NCBI GenBank assembly: GCA_001599815.1
Contig: BCIA01000003.1
Coordinates: 4,588,001-4,652,000, forward strand
DNA from: Furcasterigmium furcatum
Taxonomy: Eukaryota; Ascomycota; Sordariomycetes; Glomerellales; Plectosphaerellaceae
Length of the DNA: 64,000 nt
Direction: 5' to 3'
The notes under the pieces were generated by a model. That model was not told the DNA's origin and did no database searches. It saw only the letters and a program-made list of their open reading frames with translations. Positions 1 through 11,946 of the stretch are shown piece by piece. A program made the position numbers and the translations under genes. The first letter of the stretch is position 1. Every line of letters starts with the position of its first letter.

Positions 1-3000
1 GGTCGCTCATAGTGCGCGTGGGCCTCGAGTGCGAGCGAGACCGCGAGCGGGTCCTGGACCGTGAGTTGCTGCGCGAGAAGCTCGCCCAGGACTTGAAGCT
101 GTTCATGGTCATGGACTTCTTAAGGCCACGATCGGTATCCTCCTCGCCCTGGTGGAAGGCGCCGCGGACGACTGCCGCGTTCTCGAGCAGGCCGAAGCGC
201 CTCTTGACCATCTTCCATGCCTCGATGCCGAAGACGAAGAGGATGGTGAAGGCGACGGAGAGTCCCCACTCCCAGGTGATGCCCGTGTGCTTGAAGAGGT
301 TGTGGTTGACGTAGGGGATGTAGACGACGGGGAAGACCGAGAGGATGCCGGCGATGACAGCCCAGAAGAGGAACTTGTTCTCGTAGATATCCTTGAACAT
401 GGGGAAGCTGCTCTCGTCCTCGGGGTTGAGGCGGAACAAGGAGCGGCGAAGGGACTTGAACTCCCAGGCCGAGAGGAGAATCATCCAGGTGAGCTCGGCG
501 AAGACGCAGGCGCGGGCGCGGAAGACCGGAAGGCACGCTTCAGAGAAGGACTTGTTGCACTCCAGACCCAGGTTGCCGTCGTTGGCGCCCCAGATGACGA
601 TGGCGAAAGTGACCATGGTCAAGGCTCCCATGATAAAACCGTACACAAGCATGTCGACCATGATCTGGTTCGTGAAAACACCACGCTTCTTGTCGTGGGG
701 AGGGCGCTTCATCACATCAGCCGCAGCCTGCTCGCGGCCGAGACCGAAGGCGGGGAACGATGAGGTGACCATGTTGATCCAGAGAATCTCGAGGGGCGAA
801 ACGGGGAAGACGGCAAGGTTGGCAGAATCGCGGAAGCCGAGGCCTGCGACGAGGAGAATGACCTCGCCGACATTGGAGGTGAGTAGGTGGAGGATGAATT
901 TCTGAATGTTGTCGAACATGCGGCGGCCCTGGCGAATTGCAGACACGATCGAGTTGAACTTGTCGTCGGAAAGCACAATCTTCGAGGCACCTTTGGCGAC
1001 ATCGGAGCCGGAGCCCATGGCGATACCAACATCAGCGCGGGACAGGGAGGGAGCATCGTTGACTCCATCGCCGGTCATGGCCATGAAGGCACCCCGGCGG
1101 CGAAGCGCGTCGATCATGCGAGTCTTGGTGTCAGGGGCGCAGCGAGCAACCACGAGTGGCAACTCCTCCATGGCATCGATCTCATCATTCGTCATCCTGT
1201 CAAAGTCGGAGGCCTTGATAACTGCGTAACGGGCGACACCCTCTGGCAGGATGCCCATGTTCTTTGGGATGATGCCGACCTCCTTAGCAATGGCCTTGGC
1301 GGTTTCCGGATGATCTCCAGTCAACATGTGGACCTTGATGCCGGCGCTGGACGCCTCGGCGATCGAGCCCTTTGTCTCCCGTCGGGGAGGGTCGTAAATA
1401 CCGGCAAGACCAAGAAGGGTCAGGCCTTGCTCGATCTCACCGCGAACGGCTTCCTCGGCCTTGGCAGCGTTCTTTTCCTCGGAATGGGGCATGACAAACT
1501 TGCCGTCCCATTCTCTGTAGCTGATGGCAAGAACACGCTGACCTTGGGAGGCCAAGTGGTTCATCTGCTCAAGCACTTGCTGCTTGAGCTCCTCGGTCAT
1601 GGGTTGCTTGTCGTTGCCATAGCCAAGATGAGTGCAGAGATCCAGAACGCGCTCAACTGCACCCTTGGTGAAGACAAGGCTGTTGTTTGTGGGGTAAAGC
1701 TGAGGAGATCCATCTTGAGGAGTATCGTAGACCACAGACATGCGCTTGATGGAGCTGTCGAATGGGAACTCGGCGAGTTGGGACCAGCCCTTGCCTTCGA
1801 GACTCTTCTTGCCGAGCTGGAACCTGTGTGCGAAGACCTGCAGAGCGATCTCGGTAGGTTCACCGGTGGTCTGCCACTTCTTGTCCTGCTCATCGTAACG
1901 AACAGTGGCCAGGTTGCACAGGGCTGCGGAGAGGAGGAAGGCCTGGAGGGGGTCGGTCATCTCGGCGGGAACGTCAGGGTTGGCGGGCTTGTTGGCCTTG
2001 GGCGGGGGAACGTCGAACTTGAGAGCAGTAGCGGAACGCTCCGTGTCGTAATCCTTGCGGGGTTCATCATGAGACTCCCGGGACTTGTCTCCGGCAACGT
2101 AGGTCACCCTGCCAATAGTAGGGTCGCTGGGGCTCTGAGAATCGTGAACGGCGTAGTTGTGGGACACGGGTAGCCAGGCGTTGCGAACAATCATGGCACC
2201 CTGAGTGAGGGTACCCGTCTTGTCCGAGCAAATGTTGGTGACACCACCGAGAGCCTCGAGCGCAGACAAATCACGAACAACGACATTAGCCTTGCGCATG
2301 ACAGTGACGGCGACGACCATGGTGATGGTGAGAACACTATAGGATAGGTCAGTCAGGTTCTTTCAGGTGTATTTTCAGGGGTAACTCACGCAACGAGCGA
2401 CTCGGGAATGATGGCAATGCCGAGGGAGACGGCGTAGAGGACAACCTCGGGAGAAAGGTCGAACTTGTGGGCTCCGAAGACAATCATGGCCAGAATAACA
2501 GCGCAGCCGAACAGGAGGTATGCGAGCTTGGCGAGCTTGCGCTGGAGGGGAGTGCCCACGGTCAAGCCGAGGAACTTGCCGAGACCGTCCCAGATTCGCT
2601 TGGTGAGGCCGACGACGGGAGCCCGCTTTCCGTATTTCTTGTAGTTCATGGAGCGACCGGGCTTGCGCTGCTTCTTGCTGGTGGAGGAGGCAATCTTCCC
2701 GACCTCGGTCTGCATGCCGGTGTAGACAACGATACCGCGGCCTCGCCCCTTGCGAACCACGGTGGTGGCATAAGCCATGTTGACACGGTCACCAATCATG
2801 ACATCGCCCTCGTTGACGGCGAGCTTCTCGGTACCAGGAACCAGGATGTCGTTTGCTGTGCTCTTGTCGACGGGGATGGACTCGCCTGTTAGGGAAGCCT
2901 CCTCGCACGACAGGTTCATGGCCTCAAACACGCGGAGATCTGCGGGGACCGTGTCACCCATCTTGAGGAGCACAACATCGCCAGGTACGACATCTGGGCT

Positions 3001-3532
3001 GCACGAAACGGGGATCAGCAAATGAAAGGGTCGAATCATTGGTCTTTGGATGTTTACTTACTTGGAGATGACTTGGGTCTTGCCGTCTCGTAGGACCATG
3101 GCCGAAGGAGAAGAGAGGGCTCGAAGGGCGTCCATGCTCTTCTCGGCCTTGAGCTCCTGCCAGAAACCGATGGTGACGTTGGCGAAAATGACGAAGGCAA
3201 GGACACCACCTTCGATGTAGTCCTTGATGGCGAAACTGAGGATCATGGCAAAGACGAGGACCTGTGGTGGATTAGACAGTGCTTCTGGAGTGCAATTGGG
3301 AGAGAAGACGTACAAGAACCATGGCATTGAAGAACTGCTTGCTCAGGATGGCGTACCAAGGTACGGATCCGCCGACGTCGAACTCATTCTTGGGGTACTT
3401 CTTCGTAGCTTCTTCAACCTGCTTCGATGAGAGACCCTTGTCGAGGTCGGTGCCCAGGGCCTGAGCGGTCTCCTGGACCGACAGCAGGTAGGGGTGCTTG
3501 GTGTAGTTGTAGAGGGTAGCCGGCGACGACAT
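1..3532 (-). CDS. ena1: ENA-type P-type cation (Na+/K+) ATPase, C-terminus cut by window edge
   Basis: Plasma-membrane P-type ATPase expected to export Na+ or K+ (type IID, by family). Exons read 3532-3314, 3261-3062, 2998-2390 and 2336 to beyond base 1; all joins are GT-AG and keep phase. Visible in order: a cation-ATPase N-terminal domain from the first Met, paired transmembrane segments, the actuator motif LTGES, the membrane motif IPESLVAVLTIT that fits ENA rather than SERCA pumps (IPEGLP), the phosphorylation motif SDKTGTLT, the hinge TGDGVNDAP, then the C-terminal membrane bundle. About 1,120 residues lie inside the window, close to the full family length. The last visible stretch is a cytoplasmic tail very rich in Arg and Ser (RS and SR dipeptides, about bases 20-90). 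The stop codon is outside the window. Family is certain; transported ion is inferred. Confidence 0.93.
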
Positions 3533-5905
3533 GGCGGGCGGCTATCAGGCGGCAGTCGTCTAGATTGGCGTTGTTGACGACGTCAGAAAGTGTGAGGGGG
3601 ACGAGGCCATTCACGGTGCGGTGACCGGTGGCCGGTGGATGGTTTTGTTTGAGCTGGTTGCAATGGCGCGGAGGAGTTCAGCGGTATCTCACGTCTGGAG
3701 GAGGCTCCTGTCAGACGAAGAATGAATGAGGTAATGTGTAAGCGCGAGGCGTGTGTTCGTTGTTGTTGTATTCGAGTTGAGCAACCAAGGTACATAGGAA
3801 CCTTGATAGGAGGAGGGTGGCGGATGAGGATGCTTTATACTTTGTGAGGACGGCGGCGTGGCGTCCTCAGGGGATTTGAGTTTTACGAGCGTCGCAGTCA
3901 TGATTACCCTAGGCTACTACCTTATCTCTGGAAGGAGGGATGGAAGGCGCAGTTTCCGGAACGGGCAGAGTCAGGTCACTCGACAATTGACTTCTCACAA
4001 AGGGCTTGGCATGGGCAAGCTGCATGTTGAGGAAAGCGCGGAGCCGCCAAGATATACCTTGGCGCCTTGGCAAAGCCTTGCTGGCGATTTAAGAGGACAA
4101 AACTGGAGAAGTGGGGCAGTCTGGGGTGATCTGCTGCGCGTGCTCCGGGCTCTCGGTCGCCGCTAGTGGCGGGGCTGTCCGTGCTGATTGGGTGCAGTGC
4201 GTGCCCCGGCTCGGATGATAGCGAGCTTGGGGCCCTGTGGTTTCGGCGCTCTGCCTTCTAAGAAATCTACATCGCACCGAGGAGACATGCCAAGATGTGT
4301 TTTCCTCACAGCCCAAACGGCGAATGTCTGTCTCGTGTGTCGAAGCGCGCCCCGGGACATGTGTCGGGGGTATTCTTGGGCCAATTTGTTTGCTTGCCGA
4401 TCAATGGCACGAGCAGGGTCGAGGCCCGGTTCGCCTGGCGTCACTGTGCTTGAGGCCGAGCCTCCATTCCAAGAAACCCGTCTCGTTATCGTCCAGCAAC
4501 ATCACCTCACCTCACCTCACCCACCTCACCGTATCCTCCGACCTTGCTTTTTCAGCTCCAGTGTTGGGAATTTTACACATCTGCTGACCGGGTTCTGGTC
4601 GGTCGACGGTCTTCTCTTCCGATGCCGGTCATCCCGATACTCGCCCAACCCTTGCCACCTTCAGCGGCGGTGCACGGCTCAGTTTCCCGACTTGACTTCG
4701 GGCGCTCAGCCCATTGGCCAAGAGTCTCGACACCTCGAGATCTAGCCTCAATAACGTCGTTTCTTGTGACTCATCACGTGGCAACACAGCAAAGCCGTTG
4801 AGCACGTGCCGTTGCAGCTGACCATTGAGCATGGTTCTCCGCCTCAACCTGTCTCGATCGCGTCTCTTGGCGTTCCGAATGCCGTTTCCTCCTTGGATAA
4901 CCCCGACTAGATGCTTCACCGGTGCTTGAGCGTTTGTCTTGTTGCTTTTGTTGGCATGAAACATACAGGAAACGCACAGCTCTTGGCTGGGCACGGCCCG
5001 ACCTTGTCCTCCGCACTCGGAGCATGGGCCATCCTGTGGTCAGATCATGAACTCGAGCCGAGCATATGCCTGCTTCCGCTGCCGACGACACATCGAGTCC
5101 GCCGAGCACCGTGAACCGGTTCTTTGCCCCCCCCAAGAGCCGACACCCGGTGGCGAGACCGCCCGTCTACCGCCTACGGCGGCGTCACATATCACTTAGA
5201 CGGCGGCCGACTAGGCCCCGGAGCCTACCGAGGCGTCCTGACTGATGGCGCCACTTTGTCAGGTCCGCCTATCGCACCATTTTGGCCGCCTATCTCTGTG
5301 ATCTACAACATCACTTCATCTGGGCACCTGACGGCGACGCAATGCAAATCTCGGGAACCTGTTCGCTGTTGTGACCTAGATGATAGATCTCCTCTCCTGA
5401 CATCTCCCGGCCGGGAACACCATCATCACGCATACCTCCCGAGGTGCTCTGTGTTCTGGCCAGGCGGCTTGGCGATGTCTTGAGAACGGCCAAGATGAAA
5501 CTCGACATCAAATGGCAAGTCATGGCGCCGAAACAAGCACATCATCTCGAGTATCGTCTCCAGTAGAGGGTCCTACGCTGGAAATAGCGTTGGCCCGGGA
5601 TGAAGACGATCAGCTTCCTGGCTCTTTCCGAGATCAATGTCACCACCTGAAGATCTAGACATGCACCTCAAACGCCAAGGTCAGCCCCTTCACGGTGCTG
5701 GTGCGCGGGATGATGGACGAGCGTAGGGCGCTAGCACGGCCTTTTCTTTCTTTTCAGGGTTCATCGAAGATCTTGCTGATGTTTCCAGGGGTCCTGGGGC
5801 AGATATTGAGTTGCCAATGCCGCACGCGCTCTGGGCGGCGAACGGCCTTTTCCGTACTGATGTTCGCCATCAAACGCCCAAAGCATGCCGAGCGATAACG
5901 CTATA
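3533..5905. other. Intergenic, ENA promoter side; no gene supported
   Basis: About 2.4 kb. The first several hundred bases must hold the ENA promoter. Short open frames up to 185 codons occur (for example 4188-4745), but none shows a domain, a plausible splice structure or consistent coding character. A small pentamer repeat lies at 4503-4530. A CACGTG E-box is near 4777. Confidence 0.6.
4503..4530. repeat. Short TCACC pentanucleotide repeat
   Basis: Imperfect tandem TCACC units (about five, one with a changed base). A simple microsatellite in non-coding DNA. Confidence 0.75.
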
Positions 5906-6426
5906 CTACACGGCGCTGTTGTCCTCCGTGCCGACTCTTCCCTGACCGAGGCTGCCGTCGACGTCGATGCCGTATTTTCTCTGCCTCTTTATCTCCGCCC
6001 TCGCCTCGGCCTGTTCGCGTTTCTTTCTGTTTGAGGACGGTTCTTAGCATCAGAGCTTTCTGGAATTGGGCATTCTGCTAAGCAGGTTTCGTACCTCTCA
6101 ATTCCCTCGCCATAATCCTCCTCGAAGACAGTCTCACCGGGAATCTTCTGCATCCCGGCCTTGTGCTCGACGGCATCCGCAACCTTGCCCTCGGCGAATG
6201 GAGCCATCTGCTCGTCGGCGTCGACGTTGGCATTCTGGACCTCGTGCACCTCATCCTCAGGCACCCGAGCCGAGTACTTCCGTTCCATCTCGTTGACCGG
6301 CTCGGACCCCTGAACTCCCCATCCTAGCGATGTGGGCGTGGCATCGCTGAACGATTCGGACTGCTTTCTCGGCAAGGGATCGCGGCCCTCGACCATATCT
6401 CGTGCGTGCTGCTCTGGCGACGACAT
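5906..6426 (-). CDS. Conserved small fungal protein of unknown function
   Basis: Two exons, 6426-6095 and 6026-5906, joined over a GTACGA...AACAG intron of 68 nt with phase kept; 150 residues. The unspliced frame would stop early inside the intron, while splicing restores a charged C-terminus beginning KKREQAEARAEIKRQRKYG and then GIDVDGSLGQ. That ending resembles a pattern I recall from small uncharacterised Pezizomycotina proteins. The protein is acidic in the middle and basic near the end, with no signal peptide, membrane segment or cysteine pattern. The coiled-coil-like KKREQAEAR segment is the only structural hint. Function unknown. Confidence 0.7.
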
Positions 6427-7479
6427 GTACGGTGTGTCTCTGGCAGAAGAGATCTCGCCCTTTGACCAGAAACCGCGTGCTACTCCATGTGGTCAATCCC
6501 AGCCATATAATGCAGTATGGTTTGGGCTATTGTTGCGGCATGACATAATGAAAGACTGCGAATGACGTCGTCTAGGTTCAGCCCGACTCGGTGTTTACTC
6601 GATCAATCAGAATTGCCGGGCGGTACACGAAGCGTTCCCTCCCCGGTACTAGATCGAATTGTCAGTAAGTCTGCTAAATCTCCGCGACTTGTTGAACAAG
6701 ACGGGAGTCCCTGGATGCCTCCAGCTTCTCGTGGTGTTCAAGTTGCCCGCAGCAACCAGGGGCATCCCCAGTGGCCGACGTCGGTGCTCCGGGGCTTATA
6801 AATCCGCGATGAGACGCCATGGCGCATTATCATGACCGTTGTTGCAGAAGTATTGCATGACTCCTGGTGTGCTGGCTCGCGACTCTAATGGCCGGCGACC
6901 GTGGGGGAATAGGAGAGGGGATGTCTTCGTGATCCTCGCCAAAATGGCACCACCGACGCGACGCGCCATTGAGAGGGCAGATCATCACCAAATGCTCGCT
7001 AACACTCATAGAACTGCTGCATTTGGGCTCGCGGGGGCCGCCGCTTATCTTTGTCCAAGAATGTCACCATCACGAACCATGAGTGTCTCATCATCACATG
7101 AGCAAATCGCCGGCTTCACCCATGAAGCGGCTACTCCTCTTTCAAACGCCTGATGTCAATTGAACCGCCGTCATTGGATGCTTGGATCCAAGCTCAACGG
7201 CATTTCGAATCCATACTGCATATCGCGCGATGCGGAGGTTCAGCATCTAGACTGAGCGACTTGTACGCGAGCTTCGATGTCGGAGCGTCTGATGAGAATG
7301 GTCAAAATGATGAAATCTATTAGCTGATGAACCCGACAGCGCGTTTCTGCAAGTCAGATCCCCGTCTCCAGAAAGCATATAAGTCGTCCGCGAACCGGCG
7401 ACTGACTTAGCTATCCAGAACCTCCAGAGACATCATCACCCAGAAGACAGCATCTCCAAGACTCACCCACACAAGCACA
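6427..7479. other. Intergenic between small protein gene and TauD-like gene
   Basis: About 1 kb with no supported gene. It holds the promoters of two divergent genes. A CATATAAG element at 7376-7383, about 97 bp before the dioxygenase start codon, is a likely TATA box. Confidence 0.6.
7376..7383 (+). promoter_or_regulatory. TATA-like box of the TauD-family gene
   Basis: TATAAG within CATATAAG, roughly 100 bp before the ATG, the usual distance for fungal genes with a short leader. Confidence 0.5.
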
Positions 7480-8812
7480 ATGGCCCCTTCTGCTACTACA
7501 GAAACCCCACAGAACCCCGTGGATGACATCCAGGTGAAGAAGCTCGAGATCAGCGAGAAGGCTGCCCCCGAGCAACCGGTCAAGGTTGAGGCGAGGACTG
7601 AGGAGCTTCCTGAGCTTCGAACTGCCCATCGCGAGCCCCTCAAGGTCAGCGGCGCCCTCGACCAGTATGAACACTTCGATGTGACCCCGGTCATTGGAAG
7701 GGAGTACTCCAACGTCAAGCTGCATGACCTCCTGCGGGCCCCTAACTCGGACGAACTGATCCGGGACCTCGCCATCACCAGTCAGTATACCGCGTTCTCG
7801 CATGCTATCTGTCCACAGGTGCGTAGTTCTTGACTGACATCTTTCAAGTTTCCGAGCGCGGCGTGGTCTTCTTCCGCAAGCAGGACGAAATCGACAACGA
7901 CCTCCAGAAGGAACTCGTCCAGAGACTCGGAGAGCTCTCTGGCAAGCCTGCCACGTCGAAGCTCCATATCCACCCCGTCAGCAACTCGTCGCGTGGCGAC
8001 GACAAGGATGACGAGATCAGCGTCATCTCCTCCGTCCAGGCCAAGAAGCTGTACCTCAACCGCTTCCTGGGCCAGGACAAGCGCCAGAGCCAGAAGACGC
8101 AATGGCACTCCGACATCACCTTCGAGCCCATCCCCAGTGACTACGCCCTGCTCCGCCTGACCCAGCTCCCCAAGACGGGAGGAGGTACGTCCCCCTCGCC
8201 ACGCACTTGAAGAAACCCTGGCTAACACATACTCAAGACACCCTCTGGGCCTCCGGCTACGAGCTCTACGACCGCATCTCCGCCCCCCTCCAGAAGTTCC
8301 TCGAGTCCCTCACGGCGACCTACGCCCAGCCGGGATTCAACGAGGCCGCCGACCGCAACGGCTTCAAGCTCTACAGCGCGGAGCGCGGCGCGCCCGAGAA
8401 CGTCGGCGACATCCTCGAGGCGATCCACCCTGTCGTGCGCACGAACCCGGTGACGGGGTGGAAGAGCGTCTTCGCCGTCGGCCACCACGTGCAGAAGATC
8501 AACGGCCTGAGCGAGGACGAGTCGCGCCACTTCCTCGACTGGTTCGTCCGCCTCATCGTCGAGAACCACGACCTGCAGGTCCGCTTCAAGTGGCGCGACG
8601 TCAACGACCTCGCCATCTGGGACAACAGGTCCGTGTACCACGCCGCGACGCCGGATTACATCTTCGCGGACCTCGGCGAGAGGAAGGGCTCCAGGGCCGT
8701 CAGCCTGGGCGAGAGGCCGTACTACGACCCCCAGAGCACGAGCCGGCGGGAGGCGCAGAGGGCGGAGGCGACGGAGGCTCTGAAGGAGCTGGAGGCTTCT
8801 GAGGCGTCGTGA
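7480..8812 (+). CDS. TauD-family Fe(II)/2-oxoglutarate dioxygenase
   Basis: Cytosolic non-haem iron dioxygenase; relatives such as yeast Jlp1 oxidise sulfonates like taurine to release sulfite. Exons 7480-7780, 7849-8184 and 8238-8812 (GTCAGT...AAG and GTACGT...AAG introns, phases kept) give 403 residues. The iron ligands are visible as HSD (about His187 and Asp189) and a distal His near 347 in NRSVYHAATPDY. The likely 2-oxoglutarate-binding Arg follows at about 365 in GSRAV. The first 55 residues are a variable polar extension common in fungal members. Substrate cannot be told from sequence; other alpha-keto-acid-dependent substrates are possible. A TATA-like element lies about 100 bp upstream. 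Confidence 0.92.
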
Positions 8813-9474
8813 GACTTTACCCATGAGTAGTATCTGGCGAATACCAATCTGCATTGACTCCCGAGCTGCGAGTGTTGTGCCTGGATGATGATCCCTCGGG
8901 ACTCGTAGGACCTGCTTGCGTGTACTATAATTGGCCAAGATGTCTCTGTCCTCGCCGTAGGATGGGGGTTCGGGTCAATCAGCTGTATGACTTGCTTTTG
9001 GTGCCAATGAAGGCCAATGAGATGAATCAGTTGGCCCGCGGCTGTGGCCCTGCAATGTCTTGAAGTCACTTCGCCTCAACGGCGGACTTGGTCAGTCGGT
9101 CAACGGTGTTACCAGAAAAGCCACTCGAGAATTGCCCCGGTTGTGTAACCCGATAACGTTATTCTGGTTCACAAAAAGGAATGCGCAGGGCTCAAAATAC
9201 ACAGGTTCCGCGTCTTCCTCCTGTCTACCTCATCACTCAGCCCTGTGTCCCGAAGACTCTCGGGTAGTTGTTGCTCATGGATGATGCTCGAGGCAGCTCT
9301 GAGGTACATCGTGAGGTGCGGACAAGACCTGCTCTGAAGGATTACTCTGGTTCATGAGGAATAGATTATAAAAGGGCCTGCAATACTCAGTTTTCTTATT
9401 CTAGAGCTCGGACAACTTCTACAGATCTAACCAACACCAACCTTGAATCAACACCAACTCTCATCATCTACAAT
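8813..9474. other. Intergenic; promoter of secreted protein gene
   Basis: About 660 bp without a supported gene. A TATAAAAG box lies at 9367-9374, about 100 bp before the next ATG. Confidence 0.6.
9367..9374 (+). promoter_or_regulatory. TATA box of the small secreted protein gene
   Basis: TATAAAAG, 101 bp between its end and the ATG at 9475, followed by a CA-rich leader typical of well-expressed fungal genes. Confidence 0.6.
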
Positions 9475-10118
9475 ATGAAATTCCTCGCGTCCATCGTCCC
9501 TCTCCTCTTGGCCGCCCTTCCGCTGGCTGTTGCCTCTCCCGTTGACCCGGGTTTCGAGCTTTCTTTGCGAGAGGAACTCGTTTCGGCCAACGAGACGAGC
9601 TGGAACCTCGGCGATGAGTTCGAGGATGACGACCCCCTCGACGGTTCGCAGCATCCTATTCCAGACAGCTTCATGAAACTAACATGATATTAGACCCCAC
9701 CCTTGGACCCGAATTAGAGGAAGGCGAGGGCCTTGAAACCCGTAACAACGGCCACCGTCTTTACTGGCATTACCGTAGCGACTGGATCAAGGACGCGCTG
9801 AGACGCTACCGCACCGAGTTCTACGTCAAGCCCAACACCGTGAAGCATCATATGGAATTCTGCAAGGCCTGGAGCTGTACGCTTCCCACCCTTAGAAGGA
9901 TTGGCCTGCGCACATTTCACTGACAGGTGTCCCCAGCTCGCCGTGTGTTTGTCAAAGTGTCCGACTTCCGATGCGGCTGGGACAAGAAGCGCAAGATCTG
10001 GCGCGCCGATGTCAGCTACCCGCAGGGCCCCGTGGGCAGGAATCAGCACAAGAACGGCCGCCAGGAGGGGCTCAATGAGTGGCGACGCCGCACCAAGGGT
10101 GATGTATACCAGTGGTGA
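9475..10118 (+). CDS. Small secreted protein, effector-like
   Basis: Exons 9475-9643, 9694-9876 and 9937-10118, with a CTAAC branch point in the first intron, give 177 residues. Residues 1-20 form a clear signal peptide ending in LPLAVA before SPVDPG. The mature part is acidic at its start (an EFEDDDPLDD stretch), has one N-glycosylation sequon (Asn39), then turns basic and rich in Trp, Tyr and Arg. Only two mature cysteines are seen (in EFCKAW and FRCGWD), enough for one disulfide. No known domain is recognised. Size, secretion and lack of recognisable relatives fit a candidate effector or cell-wall-associated protein; that is inference. Confidence 0.75.
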
Positions 10119-10364
10119 GCGACGCCTGGGAGACCAAGCTCGCCATCGCGGGCGGCAATGAAATGAAGGGAAGAGTTGAACCGCTCCAAGTAGTGCAGGA
10201 GACGACTCCCGTCGGCGGCTTCGATGGCCCTTTTCTTGGTTTGATTTGGGCCGCCTGGAAGATTGGTTATCGAAAGATGGTCGACCACGCTCACTTATAG
10301 CAACTGAATCACTTCTTATGCTTCAAAAACCTCGACCTGCTGCCTAAGTGTTGATCTAGGTCAG

Positions 10365-11324
10365 TTACTTATGCATGCCATGGTAGAAGTCCCCCCGCAT
10401 CGTCGGCCCCAGGACCGGTCCGAACCTCCGTATATGCTCCAGCATGCCCTCTCTCGAGAACTTAGTCTTATAGTGTAGGAGGTGGGGTCGGCCGCCCTCG
10501 ACCTTGCAGCCAAGACAGAAGTATCCCCAGTCGGCCTGCCTGCCAGAATCGAACAGGTACGGTGCCGTGATGACGGCCATGTACGGCAAAGGGTCCGTCT
10601 GCCAGGGCTCTAACCTTGCAACAGACTCTTTCGAGCCCTGCAGCACCGCCCGCCGGTCGAAGAGTCGAAACCGGTTGGGCACCAATCTGCCTGGGCCTTC
10701 ACCCTTCCCTCCGCGGTACAGCCCGGGCAGGCCCATGATGCTTGGCAGGTTGGCCGCCAATGGGTTCTGGCGGCTGGTCTTGCGATCTTGATGCTGCGTC
10801 TCGGTAGGAGGATAAAATCTCTCCATGACGCCAAGGGTGAAGGCAGAGTACCGCCTGTTTCGGTTGAGGCACATGTAGCACACCCGGCGGCAGGTGATGA
10901 GGTAGAGATAACCGCCAAAGCGCTCGCAGCTAGTGCAACGCTCGGAGAAGAGGGTCTTGTACAGCGTGTCGCAGGAATAGGCGTCTGCTTGAACGCTGAC
11001 GACGGCGCGGACGATGTTGGGACAATGCTTGAGCAGGGCGGCGTACTGGGGTATCGCGTCGACGAGCTCCATCGCGCGGCGGTTGACGGAGCGAAATCGA
11101 GTCAGCGATGGGATGTCGACATGAGGCAGCATCAGGAGGAGGATCTCTGCTGGGAGTGTATCGAGCTGGCCAATAGTGTGACGGGGCGGGATGGACATGT
11201 CGATGCATCGCCCGTTGTCAAGGGGGCACCGAGTCTCCAGCTGCGCATCGTCCAAGGTATTGTCGGGGAATTCATGCCTCCTGTAGGTTACGGAATCGAG
11301 CCAATCCGGGTCATCTTGTTCCAT
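10365..11324 (-). CDS. F-box protein
   Basis: Single exon, 319 residues. Residues about 52-92 carry an F-box (LDTLPAEILLLMLPHVDIPS then LTRFRSVNRR), the Skp1-binding motif of SCF ubiquitin ligases. A Cys cluster follows at about residues 130-152 (CTSC...C...CYMC), a pattern often seen just after the F-box in large fungal F-box families and possibly metal-binding. No WD40 or LRR substrate domain is visible, so the target is unknown. The neighbours give no functional clue. Confidence 0.85.
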   Translation of the reverse strand: MEQDDPDWLDSVTYRRHEFPDNTLDDAQLETRCPLDNGRCIDMSIPPRHTIGQLDTLPAEILLLMLPHVDIPSLTRFRSVNRRAMELVDAIPQYAALLKHCPNIVRAVVSVQADAYSCDTLYKTLFSERCTSCERFGGYLYLITCRRVCYMCLNRNRRYSAFTLGVMERFYPPTETQHQDRKTSRQNPLAANLPSIMGLPGLYRGGKGEGPGRLVPNRFRLFDRRAVLQGSKESVARLEPWQTDPLPYMAVITAPYLFDSGRQADWGYFCLGCKVEGGRPHLLHYKTKFSREGMLEHIRRFGPVLGPTMRGDFYHGMHK

Positions 11325-11946
11325 CGTGGTTGCATGTATGAGAATGGCTCAAGGCATCGCGAGGCTCCGAGTTATGAGAGGGGTGGTTGTTGTAGGATTG
11401 CGGTTGACCAATCACCCGGCGCAGTGGTAGCCGTATGTGTTGTAGGCAGCCTTCGAGGCAGACTGGTCCTTTCGTCTGATGGGCACCTTGGCATCGGATC
11501 CTCAGCTGAGGTGCTGTCCGCGTACACGACATGCTACCATCTCAGCAAGGGGAAGGGACAGGCTTGAACATGAAGTGGCACAAGTCTTGATTTGCTTGCT
11601 ACTACGGCGTGGCTAGTACTACTAACACAGTCTCTCTTGCTTCAAGCTCTGGGTCATCCCCGAACTGAATGATGCTTCGTCCTGTTCCAAACAAGCCCTT
11701 GACTCATCCTTGTAAGTTGGCAATCTCGAATGCTGGGACTAGATGGCATGGGTTGTTAGAATCGCGGCTCAAAAGGAGTTGGACGGCATCGACACTTACG
11801 TGAACACAGCCCAGGCCCCCTTCCTCCACGACCTCTCTGACTCAGACGTTTCTATCGCCCGGTCTTTTCATCTGGCACCGACTTCTTGCTTCGCCGGCAC
11901 CAAGGTATCTTCGGTTTTCTTCCAAGCGCCTCTCTGGGCTTTGCGC
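11325..11946. other. Intergenic between F-box gene and FAL1
   Basis: About 620 bp; F-box promoter and FAL1 3' flank. Nothing further seen. Confidence 0.6.

Noticed and set aside
887..2173. 428-codon plus-strand open frame
   Set aside because: Antisense to the last exon of the ENA-type ATPase; no domain.
4188..4745. 185-codon plus-strand frame in the ENA upstream region
   Set aside because: Composition looks random, no domain and no adjacent exons; probably chance in non-coding DNA.
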